DNA from: Acetobacter aceti
GTDB lineage: Bacteria > Pseudomonadota > Alphaproteobacteria > Acetobacterales > Acetobacteraceae
Assembly: GCF_002005445.1 (NCBI RefSeq)
Contig: NZ_CP014692.1
Location: 3,361,001-3,425,000, forward strand
DNA length: 64,000 nucleotides
Direction: 5' to 3'
In this document: positions 62,045-64,000 of the stretch, one piece after another
Layout: every line of letters begins with the position of its first letter
How positions within the stretch are numbered: position 1 is the first letter of the stretch
Notes under the pieces: model-generated
What the model was told of the DNA's origin: nothing
Seen by the model: the letters and a program-made list of their open reading frames with translations, nothing else
Databases searched by the model: none
Program-made: the position numbers and the translations under genes

Positions 62045-64000
<1,956 letters not shown>

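Overview
The window most resembles a chromosomal segment of an acetic acid bacterium (Acetobacteraceae, perhaps Komagataeibacter or Gluconacetobacter). The basis is GC-rich alphaproteobacterial coding, IS5-family elements with frameshifted transposases, plasmid-type DUF932/DUF736/DUF2285/ParB relics, and a minus-strand 23S-5S-tRNA-fMet rRNA operon end at the right edge. The assignment is inferred from gene content, not from a search.

Layout. (1) 1-3.8 kb: a MarR-controlled operon (cysteine hydrolase, small membrane protein, MFS exporter), a broken SDR gene and a YghU-like glutathione transferase. (2) 3.8-8.2 kb: a compact envelope methionine-repair island. The operon msrB-msrA-ECF sigma-NrsF anti-sigma diverges from a cytochrome b/molybdopterin oxidoreductase pair and a methionine-rich exported peptide. 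Three promoters share an exact GTAACC-N16-CGAA pattern, which fits one SigF regulon for hypochlorite-type damage. (3) 8.2-10.1 kb: two IS5-family elements, palindromes and a transposase relic. (4) 10.2-25.7 kb: two divergent operons and a TetR regulator: TonB receptor, ABC importer, three solute-binding proteins, two deacetylase-fold hydrolases, two M20 amidohydrolases, an amidinohydrolase, a class II aldolase and a PhyH dioxygenase. It looks like an uptake and breakdown route for a nitrogen-rich ureide, imide or guanidino compound.

(5) 25.7-61.7 kb is accessory DNA. It holds IS110 and IS66 scars, tandem paralogous unknown proteins, an HNH protein between diverged repeats, a gene frameshifted by a heptamer repeat, and truncated SRAP and ParB genes. 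A full type III CBASS anti-phage locus follows (35.0-41.3 kb: Cap18, Cap6, Cap7, CD-NTase, CapW, SLOG-nucleosidase Cap17, SLATT Cap19). Next come a large serine recombinase ending on a tRNA-fMet-like att sequence, a small chromosomal-type gene set, and a truncated efflux lipoprotein abutting a ~1,066-aa nuclease protein split at CTT-TGA. After those are plasmid relics, a ~1,272-aa restriction-modification enzyme cut by an IS identical to the one at 8.2 kb, a serine resolvase with a res-like 28-bp palindrome, a VapC/Phd module, two broken tyrosine integrases and an orphan DNA methyltransferase.

(6) 61.7-64 kb: rRNA operon terminator, tRNA-fMet, 5S and the 3' two-thirds of 23S rRNA, all minus strand. 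The island probably grew by successive insertions beside tRNA-fMet: the tRNA 3' end is repeated (15 of 16 bases) at the end of the serine recombinase gene 18 kb away.
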